From: Ramlibacter sp.
GTDB taxonomy: Bacteria > Pseudomonadota > Gammaproteobacteria > Burkholderiales > Burkholderiaceae_C
Direction of reading: 5' to 3'
Length of the DNA stretch: 58,976 nt
Assembly (NCBI GenBank): GCA_013815685.1
Contig: JACDFR010000020.1
Coordinates: 1 to 58,976, forward strand
A model generated the notes under the pieces. It worked only from the letters and a program-made list of their open reading frames with translations. It did no database searches and had not been told where the DNA came from. Below are positions 58,324 through 58,976 of the stretch, one piece after another (within the stretch, counting starts at the first letter, position 1; every line of letters begins with the position of its first letter). Both the position numbers and the translations under genes were made by a program.

Positions 58324-58976
58324 ATGGGCTTCCTGACTGGCAAGAAATTGTTGATCACCGGCGTTCTGTCGAATCGCTCGATCGCCTACGGCATCGCCAA
58401 GGCCTGCCACGCGCAGGGTGCGGAGCTCGCCTTCAGCTACGTGGGCGAGCGCTTCAAGGAGCGCATCACCGAATTCGCGGGGGACTTCGGGTCCACGTTG
58501 ATTTTCGATTGCGACGTGGGCGATGACGCGCAGATCGACAAGCTCTTCAAGGACCTGTCGGGGCCCTGGCCGAAGTTCGACGGCTTCGTCCACAGCATTG
58601 GCTATGCTCCCCGGGAAGCGATTGCCGGCGACTTCCTGGAGGGCTTGTCGCGCGAAGGGTTCAAGATCGCGCACGACATCAGCGCCTACAGCTTTCCGGC
58701 CATGGCCAAGGCGGCACTGCCCTATTTGAACGACAAGTCGGCCCTGCTCACACTGACCTACCTGGGTGCCATCCGGACCGTCCCCAACTACAACACCATG
58801 GGATTGGCCAAGGCCTCGCTGGAAGCGTCCGTGCGCTACCTCGCCGAATCGCTGGGACCGCGCGGCATCCGGTCCAACGGCATCAGCGCGGGGCCGATCA
58901 AGACGCTGGCCGCCAGCGGGATCAAGGGCTTCGGCAAGATTCTCTCGGTCGTGGCGCAGGCATCGCCGATCCGCCG
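58324..58976 (+). CDS. fabI: enoyl-ACP reductase FabI, 5' part
   Basis: The gene runs off the window end after 217 residues of about 260. It reduces enoyl-ACP with NADH in fatty-acid elongation. Visible features are the N-terminal [19 protein letters not shown] with the FabI-type nucleotide loop, [26 protein letters not shown] and the active-site Y-x6-K in [38 protein letters not shown] follows. AAAGAGA precedes the ATG. Confidence 0.96.
   Translation, partial: MGFLTGKKLLITGVLSNRSIAYGIAKACHAQGAELAFSYVGERFKERITEFAGDFGSTLIFDCDVGDDAQIDKLFKDLSGPWPKFDGFVHSIGYAPREAIAGDFLEGLSREGFKIAHDISAYSFPAMAKAALPYLNDKSALLTLTYLGAIRTVPNYNTMGLAKASLEASVRYLAESLGPRGIRSNGISAGPIKTLAASGIKGFGKILSVVAQASPIR

Overview
The window reads as a chromosomal segment of a high-GC betaproteobacterium, most likely Burkholderiales/Comamonadaceae. 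The evidence is the block guaA-guaB, DUF4124, rnfH, ratA, smpB, typA, truB, rbfA, infB, nusA, rimP, arfB, yejFEBA and fabI; tricarboxylate-receptor (TctC/Bug) proteins; and short GC-rich intergenic repeats of the CCCTCGGGGGGCAG type that I associate with this family from memory. I saw no rRNA, tRNA or CRISPR array.

Layout. (1) 1-2682: the end of an operon with an ABC-importer ATPase, a DUF302 lipoprotein, a calcineurin-like phosphoesterase with altered metal ligands, and a methylthioadenosine phosphorylase. (2) 2917-4107: a DUF4142 lipoprotein. (3) 4591-8630: the wreck of a small biosynthetic operon. A DapD-like hexapeptide acyltransferase is intact, but an Fe/2-oxoglutarate oxygenase, an SDR, an AMP-forming ligase and an O-methyltransferase are all broken. 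(4) 8848-9510: a decayed IS630-like transposase that ends next to a MerR-type promoter driving a Cd/Zn/Pb P-type ATPase, with no cadR beside it. (5) 11934-20548: a copper module with a two-component system, two CusF-like proteins, DUF305, DUF411, a cupredoxin, a multicopper oxidase and a TolC-type lipoprotein. Two CopR-like boxes sit the same distance from two candidate -10 elements. (6) 20589-25511: a TctC receptor, a zinc-ribbon threonine-synthase-like PLP enzyme, LysR and small genes. (7) 25711-29202: ldcA, an in-frame TadA/haloalkane-dehalogenase fusion, and paiB. (8) 29285-36066: a compact three-gene set (KamA-type radical SAM aminomutase, lactonase-fold metallohydrolase, flavoprotein), an AT-rich divergent intergenic region, a cupin and an MFS carrier. 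(9) 36676 to the end: housekeeping genes.

The best candidate for an undescribed system is the kamA-lactonase-flavoprotein operon at 29285-33523. It looks like a small pathway that makes or modifies a beta-amino acid. By-eye alignment of its aminomutase suggests the substrate is not lysine. The best-supported new regulatory observation is the pair of equally spaced copper-regulator boxes (12369-12423 and 20494-20548). The decayed cluster at 4591-8630 matters because its intact relatives elsewhere may make an uncharacterised amino-acid-derived product.

All coordinates, motif positions and alignments were made by eye. Family names rest on recognised motifs, not on database searches.
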